Positions 9,065 through 16,970 of a stretch of 20,130 nucleotides of DNA are shown in pieces. Under the pieces are notes generated by a model, which saw only the letters and a list, made by a program, of their open reading frames with translations, searched no databases and was not told the DNA's origin. The stretch comes from UBA7359 sp963976795 (GTDB taxonomy: Bacteria; Pseudomonadota; Gammaproteobacteria; Eutrophobiales; Eutrophobiaceae). Location of the stretch: assembly GCA_963976795.1 (NCBI GenBank), contig CAXBLT010000024.1, positions 1-20,130 on the forward strand. The letters run 5' to 3'. Each line of letters begins with the position of its first letter. Positions within the stretch are counted from its first letter, which is position 1. The translations under genes were made by a program, and so were the position numbers.

Positions 9065-9324
9065 TGTGTCCGTATATTAAATAGTATGTTATATGATTTT
9101 AAGGAAACATTGATTTAACCAGCACTTCCTTAGTACAGAAAAGCACCAACATTTTTTAATCAGATATCTGATTGAAAAATGGAGAGAAACAAAAGACATA
9201 TTTTTTGTTTTTCGACGCTGGGTAAGTCAAGAATGACTCATTCGGCGATTCCTTATTATCATACACTTTGGATATTTTTCAGAAAGCAATTTATAGTTGC
9301 TTCATTTAACAGAAATAATATCCA
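9065..9324. promoter_or_regulatory. Divergent hemC-gshB intergenic region
   Basis: This AT-rich gap must contain the promoters of the minus-strand hem operon and the plus-strand gshB-led genes. I could not pick convincing -35/-10 pairs. Its clearest content is the 30-base palindrome at 9151-9180 and the smaller GAATGA-C-TCATTC palindrome at 9231-9243. No open frame of note is present. Confidence 0.6.
9151..9180. repeat. 30-base near-perfect palindrome
   Basis: The core AATCAGATATCTGATT (9158-9173) is a perfect 16-base palindrome. It is extended on both sides by a run of T on the left and A on the right, so 14 of 15 base pairs match across 9151-9180 (the exception is T9157 opposite G9174). 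There is no GC-rich stem, so a classical terminator is unlikely. A dimeric regulator operator, or a hairpin between divergent transcripts, fits better. It lies 86 bases from the hemC start and 144 from the gshB start. Confidence 0.75.
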
Positions 9325-10272
9325 ATGAAACTCGGAATCATCATGGATCCCATTAGCGGGATCAACATTAAAAAAGACAGCTCATTCTCCATGTTACTAG
9401 CCGCACAAAAACGTGGTTGGGACATCCATTATATGGAGCAAAAGGATCTGTTTATTAATAATGATGTGCCAATGGCAAATTTGCAATCACTCGAAGTCGA
9501 TGAAAACCCTGAGCAGTGGTTTACCTTATCCGACTCAAGAACTCAGAAACTGTCTAGCTTAGACATAATATTAATGCGTAAGGATCCACCGTTTGATCTC
9601 GAATACATCTATTCCACCTACATTTTGGAACACGCCGAACGGCTTGGCACCCTAATCGTCAATAGCCCGGCCGCACTGAGAAACGTTAATGAAAAATTTT
9701 TTATTACTCACTTCGCCAATTGTATCGCACCCACACAGGTTAGTCGTAACATTGCTACCTTGCTTGATTTTGTTGCACTACATGAAAATACGGTTGTAAA
9801 ACCATTGGATGGAATGGGCGGACAAGGCATTTTTAGGGTGAGTGCCTTAGATCCAAACACCAAGGTCATTTTGGAAACTATCACCAACAACGAAACGAGT
9901 TACGTCATGGCACAAAAATATCTGCCTGAAATCTCGGCGGGCGATAAACGAATATTGCTTATCAACGGCGAACCTATACCTTACGCGCTAGCAAGAATAC
10001 CCGCTGATGGTGAGTTCAGGGGAAACCTCGCCCGTGGTGGCAGTGGTAAGGGCATTGAGTTATCAGAGCGAGATCGCTGGATATGTCAGCAAGTTGGCCC
10101 AAAACTCCGTGAAATGGGCCTATTCTTCGTCGGATTGGACGTGATTGGCGATTATTTAACAGAGATCAATGTCACCAGTCCGACCTGTATTCGTGAATTG
10201 GATAGACTGTATAATATCGATATCAGCGGACAGCTAATGGACGCTTTGGAAAAATACAAACAGGCGTATTAA
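9325..10272 (+). CDS. gshB: Glutathione synthetase
   Basis: This cytosolic ATP-grasp enzyme joins gamma-glutamylcysteine and glycine to make glutathione. The 315 residues compare with 316 in E. coli. Conserved blocks are MRKDPPFD (84-91), VKPLDGMGGQGIF (158-170), GDKRI (206-210), the substrate loop RGNLARGG (232-239) and the metal/ATP-binding EINVTSPT (280-287). No key residue appears missing. The ATG has no strong Shine-Dalgarno sequence. It begins the long plus-strand gene series and is followed 43 bases later by a tonB-like gene, the neighbourhood seen in Pseudomonas. Confidence 0.97.
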   Translation: MKLGIIMDPISGINIKKDSSFSMLLAAQKRGWDIHYMEQKDLFINNDVPMANLQSLEVDENPEQWFTLSDSRTQKLSSLDIILMRKDPPFDLEYIYSTYILEHAERLGTLIVNSPAALRNVNEKFFITHFANCIAPTQVSRNIATLLDFVALHENTVVKPLDGMGGQGIFRVSALDPNTKVILETITNNETSYVMAQKYLPEISAGDKRILLINGEPIPYALARIPADGEFRGNLARGGSGKGIELSERDRWICQQVGPKLREMGLFFVGLDVIGDYLTEINVTSPTCIRELDRLYNIDISGQLMDALEKYKQAY

Positions 10273-10315
10273 CATTGTTAATTGAAACATCACCTATCGG
10301 TAAGCAACTTTAAAC

Positions 10316-11332
10316 GTGACAACAGCACAATCCGTTGGCCCCATAATTACTCCGCTAGATCGATTTGGCTTGACCTTGAGTCTCGCTATTTTAATCCATG
10401 CTTTGATTATTCTCGGTATTACTTTTATTGAGGAGGATCGGTCGCGCGCACGTTACAATGCAATGGAGATCGTGCTGGTTCAACAAAAGAGCGTTGAACC
10501 CAAAGATGCAGATATGTTGGCCCAAGCCAATCTTGAGGGTGGGGGTGACGTTGAAGAAGTGATGAACCCGGCAGCACCAATGCCAGCACCTTTTCCGGAC
10601 CCCAAACCCGAGATAACACCGCCACCGCCGATTGATGCACAACCGCCACAACCGCCTGAGCCTGCAAGCGCGGAGGCAGAAGTTCCGGATCCTGCCCCGG
10701 TTAAAAAAGATGTCGTTGAAAAGATCGCCGTTGAAGACAGCAACAGTCCGGATTCGCTAGTTGAAAAAGTAGACACGCCCAGTAAAGAAAAACAAATCGC
10801 TGAAACACAAGATATAAAAACAACCGAGACACAAAACACACCCGAACAAGAAAAAACACGCGTCAAAAAAACAATCAAAAAACCCAAAACACCCTCTGCC
10901 ACAGAATTATTAACCAATAGTTTCAAAATAGCGTCTTTGAGTGCGGAGATTCGACGCAAAATGGAGGCAAAAGCAAAACGCCCACGACGCAAATTTATCT
11001 CTGCAACAACAAAAGAATACAAATATGCAGCCTATATGGAAGCCTGGCGCTCAAAAGTGGAGCGCGTGGGGAACATTAACTATCCGGAGCAAGCACGTAA
11101 GAAAGGCTTATCGGGTAGTCTGGTATTGGATGTTGCCTTGAACCCGAATGGCTCCATCAATGAAATTACCATTCGTCGCTCTTCGGGCGAAAAAGTACTA
11201 GATGATGCCGCAATTAGAATTGTAGAACTCGCTGCTCCTTATGGCGCTTTTCCTCAACACATTAAGGACGAAACTGATATTTTACATATTATGCGCACTT
11301 GGCAATTTATAAATAATAAAGGGTTTAGATAA
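10316..11332 (+). CDS. TonB-family energy transducer
   Basis: TonB proteins span the inner membrane and periplasm and pass proton-motive energy to outer-membrane partners. This 338-residue protein has a short cytoplasmic N-terminus, one membrane segment (about 19-38), a proline-rich stretch (85-129), a charged Lys/Glu/Thr linker, and a C-terminal TonB domain starting at YPEQARKKG (256) and including RRSSGEKVLDDAA. The start is GTG at 10316-10318. The next Met (residue 50) would delete the membrane anchor. No exbB/exbD lie beside it. In Pseudomonas aeruginosa the gene beside gshB and yqgE is tonB3, linked to twitching motility. A similar role is an inference from position only. Confidence 0.87.
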   Translation: MTTAQSVGPIITPLDRFGLTLSLAILIHALIILGITFIEEDRSRARYNAMEIVLVQQKSVEPKDADMLAQANLEGGGDVEEVMNPAAPMPAPFPDPKPEITPPPPIDAQPPQPPEPASAEAEVPDPAPVKKDVVEKIAVEDSNSPDSLVEKVDTPSKEKQIAETQDIKTTETQNTPEQEKTRVKKTIKKPKTPSATELLTNSFKIASLSAEIRRKMEAKAKRPRRKFISATTKEYKYAAYMEAWRSKVERVGNINYPEQARKKGLSGSLVLDVALNPNGSINEITIRRSSGEKVLDDAAIRIVELAAPYGAFPQHIKDETDILHIMRTWQFINNKGFR

Positions 11333-11376
11333 GACAATACTTGTGGAAATATGGATAACTGCTAATACTATTTAAT

Positions 11377-11937
11377 ATGCAGCAAACTAATCTAACCAGC
11401 CATTTTTTAATCGCAATGCCCAGCCTCAAAGACCCCAACTTTGAAAAATCTGTAACCTATATCTGTGCCCATAATGAAGAGGGCGCCATGGGAATAGTGA
11501 TTAATAAACCCTTAGATATCGATCTTGGTGAAATCTTTGAACAAATGGATATTCTCACCAAGAATCATGAAATCAGAAACAAGACTATTTTTCACGGCGG
11601 CCCTGTCCATACTGACAGGGGTTTTATATTGCACCAAGCTAACAACGAATGGGATTCATCAATCATTGTCTCTGATGAAATCTGCGTAACTACCTCGAAG
11701 GATATTCTTGAAGCGATAGCTGCTGGAGATGGCCCTACAGAATCACTAATCGCTTTAGGCTATGCAGGCTGGGCCGAGGGACAACTCGAACAGGAAATCA
11801 TGGAAAATGCCTGGCTATCTGGCCCAGCAGATAATGAAATTATATTCAAAACCCCGTTCGAGCAATGCTGGAATACCGCCGTTGACCACATGGGTATTGA
11901 TATTGAAAAACTCTCTCACGATATTGGTCACGCGTGA
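11377..11937 (+). CDS. yqgE: YqgE/AlgH family protein (UPF0301)
   Basis: This is a conserved small cytosolic protein of unsettled function, named AlgH in Pseudomonas after an alginate phenotype. At 186 residues it has the usual length (E. coli 187). Family blocks are SHFLIAMPSLKDPNFEKSV at the N-terminus, the GAMGIVINKP segment (36-45) and FHGGPVHTDRGF (72-83), then ALGYAGWAEGQLEQE and the closing NAWLS. Its TGA overlaps the ruvX start as GTGA, the usual yqgE-yqgF coupling. Confidence 0.95.
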   Translation: MQQTNLTSHFLIAMPSLKDPNFEKSVTYICAHNEEGAMGIVINKPLDIDLGEIFEQMDILTKNHEIRNKTIFHGGPVHTDRGFILHQANNEWDSSIIVSDEICVTTSKDILEAIAAGDGPTESLIALGYAGWAEGQLEQEIMENAWLSGPADNEIIFKTPFEQCWNTAVDHMGIDIEKLSHDIGHA

Positions 11938-12341
11938 AAAATCAAACGCTGCTCTGCTTTGATTATGGTGAAAAACGAATAGGTTCAGCGGTCGGCCAAA
12001 CGATTACCGCAACAGCTACTGCGCTTGAAATTATCAAGGTGGTTAATAAAAAACCAAATTGGGAGAAAATCGAACACCTTATCGAAGAGTGGCGTCCAGA
12101 CAAACTAATTGTCGGACACCCATTTACGCTAGAAGGAGATAGACAAGAGATGACAGGTGCCGCAGAGAAATTTGGCCGACAATTGACAGGTCGTTTTAAG
12201 CTCCCGGTAGAATTGATTGAAGAACAACTTTCCTCCTATGAAGCCAGACGCGAACTAAAGTCCACTCGCGATTTGGATGCCGTCGCTGCCAGACTTATTC
12301 TAGAAACTTGGCTCAGCGAAAATACCAGCCAGGAACACTGA
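11934..12341 (+). CDS. ruvX: RuvX/YqgF, putative RNase H-fold nuclease
   Basis: YqgF-family RNase H-fold protein, implicated in 16S rRNA 5' end maturation and described as a Holliday-junction resolvase-like protein. The first catalytic Asp is in CFDYGEKRIGSAVG (Asp10). IVGHPFTLEGDRQEMT carries the central GxP region, and DLDAVAARLILETWL holds the C-terminal acidic residue. At 135 residues it matches the family (E. coli 138). It starts with GTG inside the yqgE stop (GTGA, 11934-11937). A 164-base gap without a gene separates it from pyrR. Confidence 0.93.
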   Translation: MKNQTLLCFDYGEKRIGSAVGQTITATATALEIIKVVNKKPNWEKIEHLIEEWRPDKLIVGHPFTLEGDRQEMTGAAEKFGRQLTGRFKLPVELIEEQLSSYEARRELKSTRDLDAVAARLILETWLSENTSQEH

Positions 12342-12505
12342 TGAAAGAGACATGTCCGCTTATCTCAACACTGGAACAAGCTAGAAGTTGAAAAACAATC
12401 TATTCATTGTAAATCATATATTCTACAAAATAGTTGAAACCTGCTGCCGACAATGTTCTCATGCAAACCTTATGTGTACTTATGTAATAAACGAGTTATC
12501 GCACC

Positions 12506-13039
12506 ATGCCAGATGAGACCGATGTTAAGCAGCTATTAATCGAGATGGCGACAGCCATCGAAACGCATACACATTCAAATAGCTATGATGCCCCCTTGAT
12601 GATTGGTATTAAAACGGGTGGCGCATGGGTAGCCAATCATTTACACCAGCAACTTGAATACAAAGATCCACTGGGAGTATTAAACATCGCATTTTATCGT
12701 GATGACTTCAGTACCTTGGGTATGCATCCGGAAGTGAGTCCCAGCCAATTACCTGTAGATGTGAACGATCGGCATATTATTCTCGTTGATGACGTGCTCT
12801 ATACAGGGCGCACTATCAGGGCGGCTATGAACGAGATTTTTGATTATGGTCGACCTGCGAGCATAACGCTGGTGGTATTAGTGGATCGCAGTAACACCAG
12901 AGAACTACCGATACAGGCCGATATAATTGGAAAAACTATTACTCTGAATAAGGGAGAACATGTTAAGCTCCTTGGCCCAGAGCCCCTGATGTTATCCGTA
13001 GATAATATTAGAAGTACTGGAACACAAAAAACGGGATGA
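12506..13039 (+). CDS. pyrR: PyrR, pyrimidine operon regulator/uracil phosphoribosyltransferase
   Basis: This is a type I phosphoribosyltransferase-fold protein. In Bacillus it regulates pyr genes by binding RNA and can make UMP from uracil and PRPP. Here the PRPP loop is ILVDDVLYTGRTIRAA (92-107), with FYRDDFST (63-70) and IGIKTGGAWVA (33-43) as further family marks. Length is 177 residues. It precedes pyrB and overlaps it as ATGA (13036-13039), as in Pseudomonas. The 164 bases upstream show only a weak ACAAT/ATTGT hairpin (12395-12410). I see no clear attenuator, so the mode of regulation is unknown. Confidence 0.93.
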   Translation: MPDETDVKQLLIEMATAIETHTHSNSYDAPLMIGIKTGGAWVANHLHQQLEYKDPLGVLNIAFYRDDFSTLGMHPEVSPSQLPVDVNDRHIILVDDVLYTGRTIRAAMNEIFDYGRPASITLVVLVDRSNTRELPIQADIIGKTITLNKGEHVKLLGPEPLMLSVDNIRSTGTQKTG

Positions 13040-14016
13040 CTGGAAACAAAATTCAACTCGACAAAAACGGCAACCTGAAGCATTTTCTGACTACAGAAGG
13101 TCTTAGCCAATCATTACTCCAAAGTATTCTTGATCACGCCGAATCGTTTGCTAATGTCGGCGAAAGAGCAGTAAAAAAAGTCCCATTATTACGCGGCAAG
13201 ACCATCGCCAATTTATTTTTTGAACCAAGTACACGTACACGCACCACCTTTGAACTTGCAGCAAAAAGACTCTCTGCTGATATTCTTAACCTAAATATCT
13301 CTACCTCGGCGACGAGCAAGGGTGAGACACTGAGCGATACCTTACATACGCTTGAAGCCATGCATTGCGACATGTTTGTTGTGCGCCATGCTAATAGTGG
13401 CGCTGCTCACTATATCGCCACCCAGGTCGCGCCTCATATCAGCGTTATCAATGCCGGTGACGGTCGCCATGCCCACCCAACACAAGCAATGCTGGACATG
13501 TTTACCATACGCCGCCATAAAAAAAGCTTTGAAAACCTCCGCGTTGCCATAGTGGGAGATATCCTGCATTCACGCGTTGCACGCTCCGAGATACATGCCT
13601 TAAGCACATTAGGTGTGCTTGAAACACGCATTATTGCACCACAGACACTAATCCCTAAAGATGTTACGAATCTGGGTGTACAGGTTTTTCATGACATGGA
13701 TGAAGGATTGAACGGGGTAGATGTAGTAATGATGTTACGTCTGCAAAAAGAACGTATGCGTGGTGCCTTATTGCCGAGTGAGTATGAATATTTTCAACGT
13801 TACGGCCTCACTAGCAAACGTCTGGAAAAAGCAAAACCAGATGCCATCGTTATGCATCCAGGTCCTATTAATCGCGGCGTCGAAATAGCATCCGATGTCG
13901 CCGATGGGGCGCGCTCTGTCATCCTGCAACAAGTCAGTCATGGCATAGCGGTTCGTATGGCAGTCATGGCAATGACCATGGGGCGTAGCCCGGAAAATGT
14001 GGAGACTCCTGATTGA
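13036..14016 (+). CDS. pyrB: Aspartate carbamoyltransferase catalytic chain
   Basis: PyrB condenses carbamoyl phosphate with aspartate, the first committed step of pyrimidine synthesis. The carbamoyl-phosphate loop STRTRT (65-70) within FFEPSTRTRTTFELAAKRL, the SATSKGE loop (91-97), HPTQAMLD and the late HPGPINRG are all present. Length is 326 residues, close to the Pseudomonas protein. No regulatory chain (pyrI) is adjacent. A dihydroorotase-like gene follows instead, the arrangement of class A ATCases made of six PyrB and six PyrX chains. Translation is probably coupled to pyrR through the ATGA overlap. Confidence 0.97.
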   Translation: MTGNKIQLDKNGNLKHFLTTEGLSQSLLQSILDHAESFANVGERAVKKVPLLRGKTIANLFFEPSTRTRTTFELAAKRLSADILNLNISTSATSKGETLSDTLHTLEAMHCDMFVVRHANSGAAHYIATQVAPHISVINAGDGRHAHPTQAMLDMFTIRRHKKSFENLRVAIVGDILHSRVARSEIHALSTLGVLETRIIAPQTLIPKDVTNLGVQVFHDMDEGLNGVDVVMMLRLQKERMRGALLPSEYEYFQRYGLTSKRLEKAKPDAIVMHPGPINRGVEIASDVADGARSVILQQVSHGIAVRMAVMAMTMGRSPENVETPD

Positions 14017-14100
14017 TGGGTATTTATAAAAATAATGATTCTTGCGCAACAGGTTTTTGCTTCTGCAAAACCGGTATACAGCGCATACCCAGGGGTGCCT

Positions 14101-15378
14101 ATGCGTATTGTTATTGAAAACGGCAGAGTACTCGACCCGGCGAACAAACTTGACGAAAAACAAGACCTCTTTATCGCCAATGGAAAAATTGTCGGTCTCA
14201 AAAAGAAGCCCGATGGTTTTAATAGTGACCTGCAAATCGATGCAAAAGACAAGGCTGTCTTACCTGGGCTGATTGACCTCTGTGCTCGTTTACGTGAGCC
14301 GGGCTATGGACATAAAGCGACATTTCAGTCTGAATGCCAAGCGGCTAATAGCAGCGGCATCACCTCTATCTGCTGTCCACCCGATACTAAACCGGTTATA
14401 GACACGACGGCCGTTGTCGACCTGATTCATCAACGTACCCGAGATGCCAATCGAGCCAACGTCTACCCTTTAGCAGCGCTGACGCTTGGCTTGAAGGGTG
14501 AGCATCTGGCAGAAATGGATACGTTAAGACGCGCCGGCTGCATAGGTGTTAGTAATGGTCTTGCACCGATTCAAAGCACGGAAGTATTGCGGCGCGCATT
14601 CGAATATGCACACAGTTGTGGATTAACTGTTTTCTTTTTTGCGGAAGACCACTCATTAAAAAATAATGGTGTTGCACATGAAGGGCCTGTAAGTACTCGA
14701 TTAGGCCTGCCTGCCATACCTGAAACTGCAGAGACGGTTGCCCTCAGTCGTGCCTTGTTATTAGTTGAACAAACCCAAGTAAAAGCACACTTCTGTAGGC
14801 TATCAAGCGCACGAAGTGTTGCTATGATTGCAACAGCACAAGAACAAGGCCTGCCTGTAACTGCTGATGTTTCGATTTGTCACCTTCATCTAACAGAAAT
14901 GGATATCGCCGATTACAATAGCGATTGTCACTTACAACCGCCGCTTCGCAACGAACGCGATCGACAAGGCTTAATCGAAGGCATCAATAAAGGTGCTATC
15001 ACAGCCGTCTGTTCTGATCACCAGCCACATGATGCTGATGCAAAAGCAGCACCGTTTAGCCAAACCGAAGCAGGGGCCTCAACAATCGAGCATTTATTGC
15101 CACTAATGTTGCATCTGGTTAATCGTAAAGAAATAAAACTCGAATCGGCGATTTCCGTATTAAGCTCGCAACCGGCAAATATACTTGGCATTGATAAAGG
15201 TACACTGGCAGTTGGCAGTGACGCAGACATATGCATACTCGATCTCGATTCAAGCAATAGTGTTGATACAGCCTCACTACTCAGTGCGGGAAAAAATACA
15301 CCGTTCAAAGGCTGGGAATTACCAGGACAGGTTACCCATACTTTATATAATGGTAATGTCGTATTTAATAAAAACTAA
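14101..15378 (+). CDS. pyrX: Dihydroorotase-like, probably non-catalytic ATCase partner PyrX
   Basis: The protein has the dihydroorotase fold (amidohydrolase family) but has lost the zinc ligands. The usual HxH after GLID reads Cys61-Ala-Arg63 in VLPGLIDLCARLREPG. The His of HxED is Phe180 (FAED). The His before the LSSAR block is Arg233. The metal-bridging Asp position reads SNG. Asp306 in SDHQPH and the PPLR segment remain. In Pseudomonas the equivalent pyrC'/pyrX product is inactive and is needed to assemble PyrB into a dodecamer. Start at 14101 (425 residues) is chosen because AGGGG sits 5 bases before the ATG and MRIVIENGRVLDP aligns with family N-termini. An upstream in-frame ATG at 14035 lacks both. 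An active dihydroorotase is expected elsewhere in the genome. Confidence 0.9.
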   Translation: MRIVIENGRVLDPANKLDEKQDLFIANGKIVGLKKKPDGFNSDLQIDAKDKAVLPGLIDLCARLREPGYGHKATFQSECQAANSSGITSICCPPDTKPVIDTTAVVDLIHQRTRDANRANVYPLAALTLGLKGEHLAEMDTLRRAGCIGVSNGLAPIQSTEVLRRAFEYAHSCGLTVFFFAEDHSLKNNGVAHEGPVSTRLGLPAIPETAETVALSRALLLVEQTQVKAHFCRLSSARSVAMIATAQEQGLPVTADVSICHLHLTEMDIADYNSDCHLQPPLRNERDRQGLIEGINKGAITAVCSDHQPHDADAKAAPFSQTEAGASTIEHLLPLMLHLVNRKEIKLESAISVLSSQPANILGIDKGTLAVGSDADICILDLDSSNSVDTASLLSAGKNTPFKGWELPGQVTHTLYNGNVVFNKN

Positions 15379-15389
15379 AAAAACTTTTA

Positions 15390-16274
15390 ATGACACATCC
15401 CGCAACACGTAACACACTCTATGTAGAACAAGCAGAGCTCTTGTCGCAAGACGAATATGCCGACGCACAATATCATATGCGTCTTCAGGCACCAGAGACA
15501 GCAGCACATGCCAAGCCAGGTCATTTCATCCATATGCAATGCGATCCGGCCTTATACATGCGCCGGCCAATGTCGATCATGCGCAGCAATCCTAAAAGCA
15601 AAACTATCGATGTACTCTATAAAGTACATGGCCAAGGCACTGACTTATTATCAAAACGCAAGGTTGGCGACAAGATTGATTTGATAGGCCCTATTGGCCA
15701 ATCATTTAAAATGGACGGTTACAAAAAACGACCTCTGTTAATTGGTGGTGGGGTTGGTATTCCACCTATGGTGTTTCTTGCAGAACATATGAAGAACACT
15801 GCCAAAAATATTAGCCCATTGGTTATTATGGGTTCCGAGATTCCTTTTCCGTTTAAAAGTCGTCCTTCGCAAATCATGGTAAACGAGATGCCATCTGATG
15901 TGATTGCATCGATGCCACTATTGGATGATTGGGGCATACCTTCTCGCTTAACCAGTTTACAAGACTATCCCGGTTGCTTTAACGGTTATGTCACAGACTT
16001 AACACGTCATTGGCTAGATAAGCTTGATGAAGATGAACGCAAAGAAGTCGAAATATTTACCTGCGGCCCAACACCGATGTTAAAAGCAGTCGCACAACTG
16101 GCAAAAGAATATAACTTATCTTGTCAGGTCTCTTTAGAGGAATACATGGCTTGCGCTGTTGGCGGGTGTGCCGGTTGTACCGTACTAGTAGAAACAGAGA
16201 AAGGCCCGGCAATGAAACGTGTCTGTGTCGATGGTCCAGTTTTCGAAGCAGAGACCGTCATTCAATTCCAGTAA
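15390..16274 (+). CDS. pyrK: PyrK-like dihydroorotate dehydrogenase electron-transfer subunit
   Basis: This is a flavin and [2Fe-2S] protein of the ferredoxin-reductase superfamily. In class 1B dihydroorotate dehydrogenase, PyrK carries electrons from PyrD to NAD+. The FAD-binding segment RRPMSIM and the nucleotide site LIGGGVGIPPMVFLAE are visible, as is the CGPTPM motif. The C-terminal cluster site is Cys255-x4-Cys260-x2-Cys263-x15-Cys279, the PyrK pattern. Length is 294 residues, somewhat longer than Gram-positive PyrK (about 255). It starts 11 bases after pyrX, without a visible Shine-Dalgarno sequence. No pyrD follows, so the partner may be encoded elsewhere, or the protein may serve another dehydrogenase. 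Confidence 0.85.
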   Translation: MTHPATRNTLYVEQAELLSQDEYADAQYHMRLQAPETAAHAKPGHFIHMQCDPALYMRRPMSIMRSNPKSKTIDVLYKVHGQGTDLLSKRKVGDKIDLIGPIGQSFKMDGYKKRPLLIGGGVGIPPMVFLAEHMKNTAKNISPLVIMGSEIPFPFKSRPSQIMVNEMPSDVIASMPLLDDWGIPSRLTSLQDYPGCFNGYVTDLTRHWLDKLDEDERKEVEIFTCGPTPMLKAVAQLAKEYNLSCQVSLEEYMACAVGGCAGCTVLVETEKGPAMKRVCVDGPVFEAETVIQFQ

Positions 16275-16289
16275 CGATGACCACGCTTA

Positions 16290-16970
16290 ATGACCATTAA
16301 GTCAAGGATCATTACCAGTAACCAATCGGGTGTTCATAAAGATCTTGAAAGCAGTTTAAAGAAACACCTCGCCAACCCTTTCAGAAAACCTTACCGGCCT
16401 TTTAGTGCAGAAATTTTTCATAGAGTGAATGAAATAATAAATAATTTAAACCTGCCAATAATACTCGACTCTGGCTGTGGCACAGGTGAAAGCAGTTATC
16501 TTTTATCAAAACAAAATACTGATGTATTAATAGTTGGTATCGACAAATCAGAAAAACGCCTTGATAAATTCATATCAAATGAAAATTTTTATGATAAAGA
16601 TAATTTGATATTAATAAGAGCCGATGTCATTGATATCTGGCGAATGATTAAACAATCAAACTGGAATATTAAAAAACACTATCTACTTTACCCGAACCCG
16701 TGGCCCAAAAAAGACCAACTAAAACGTCGCTGGCATGGCCACCCTGTTTTTCCGGAAATGATCAGCCTATGCGATCAACTTGAATTAAGAACCAATTGGC
16801 AGATTTACGCGGAAGAGTTCAAACAGGCATTGGAGATAGCAACAGATAAAAAGGCATTACTAGATAATATTGATGTAACAGGTTTCATTAGTCCGTTTGA
16901 AAAAAAGTATTATGATAGCGGACATCAACTATATCGAGTCATTAATTCAAATGAAGAAGTAATTTTATGA
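16290..16970 (+). CDS. TrmB-like SAM-dependent methyltransferase (divergent)
   Basis: This is a Rossmann-fold methyltransferase of 226 residues related to tRNA (guanine-N7)-methyltransferase TrmB. The SAM loop is LDSGCGTGESS (59-69), the acidic strand is GIDKSEKR (83-90), and the TrmB-type segment is YPNPWPKK (134-141) followed by KRRWHGHPVFP (145-155). Canonical TrmB has FPDPWxKxRHxKRR. Here DQL replaces the RHH part and an unusual WHGHP follows, so this is probably a paralogue with altered substrate rather than the housekeeping TrmB. It starts 15 bases after pyrK, and its TGA overlaps the nfsA ATG (ATGA). Lys- and Asn-rich composition in the N-terminal half differs from the pyr genes. Confidence 0.78.
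   Translation: MTIKSRIITSNQSGVHKDLESSLKKHLANPFRKPYRPFSAEIFHRVNEIINNLNLPIILDSGCGTGESSYLLSKQNTDVLIVGIDKSEKRLDKFISNENFYDKDNLILIRADVIDIWRMIKQSNWNIKKHYLLYPNPWPKKDQLKRRWHGHPVFPEMISLCDQLELRTNWQIYAEEFKQALEIATDKKALLDNIDVTGFISPFEKKYYDSGHQLYRVINSNEEVIL

Noticed and set aside
10480..11022. 180-codon minus-strand open frame inside the tonB-like gene
   Set aside because: It is antisense to the proline-rich and linker part of a well-supported gene. Its Ser/Gly-rich composition mirrors the proline and acidic codons on the other strand.
12342..12505. PyrR-type attenuator or strong promoter upstream of pyrR
   Set aside because: Only a 5-bp ACAAT/ATTGT hairpin and poorly spaced promoter-like hexamers are present, which is too weak to annotate.
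14035..14100. Upstream start for the dihydroorotase-like gene
   Set aside because: The extra 22 residues are not family-like. The ATG at 14101 has AGGGG at proper spacing and gives the usual N-terminus.
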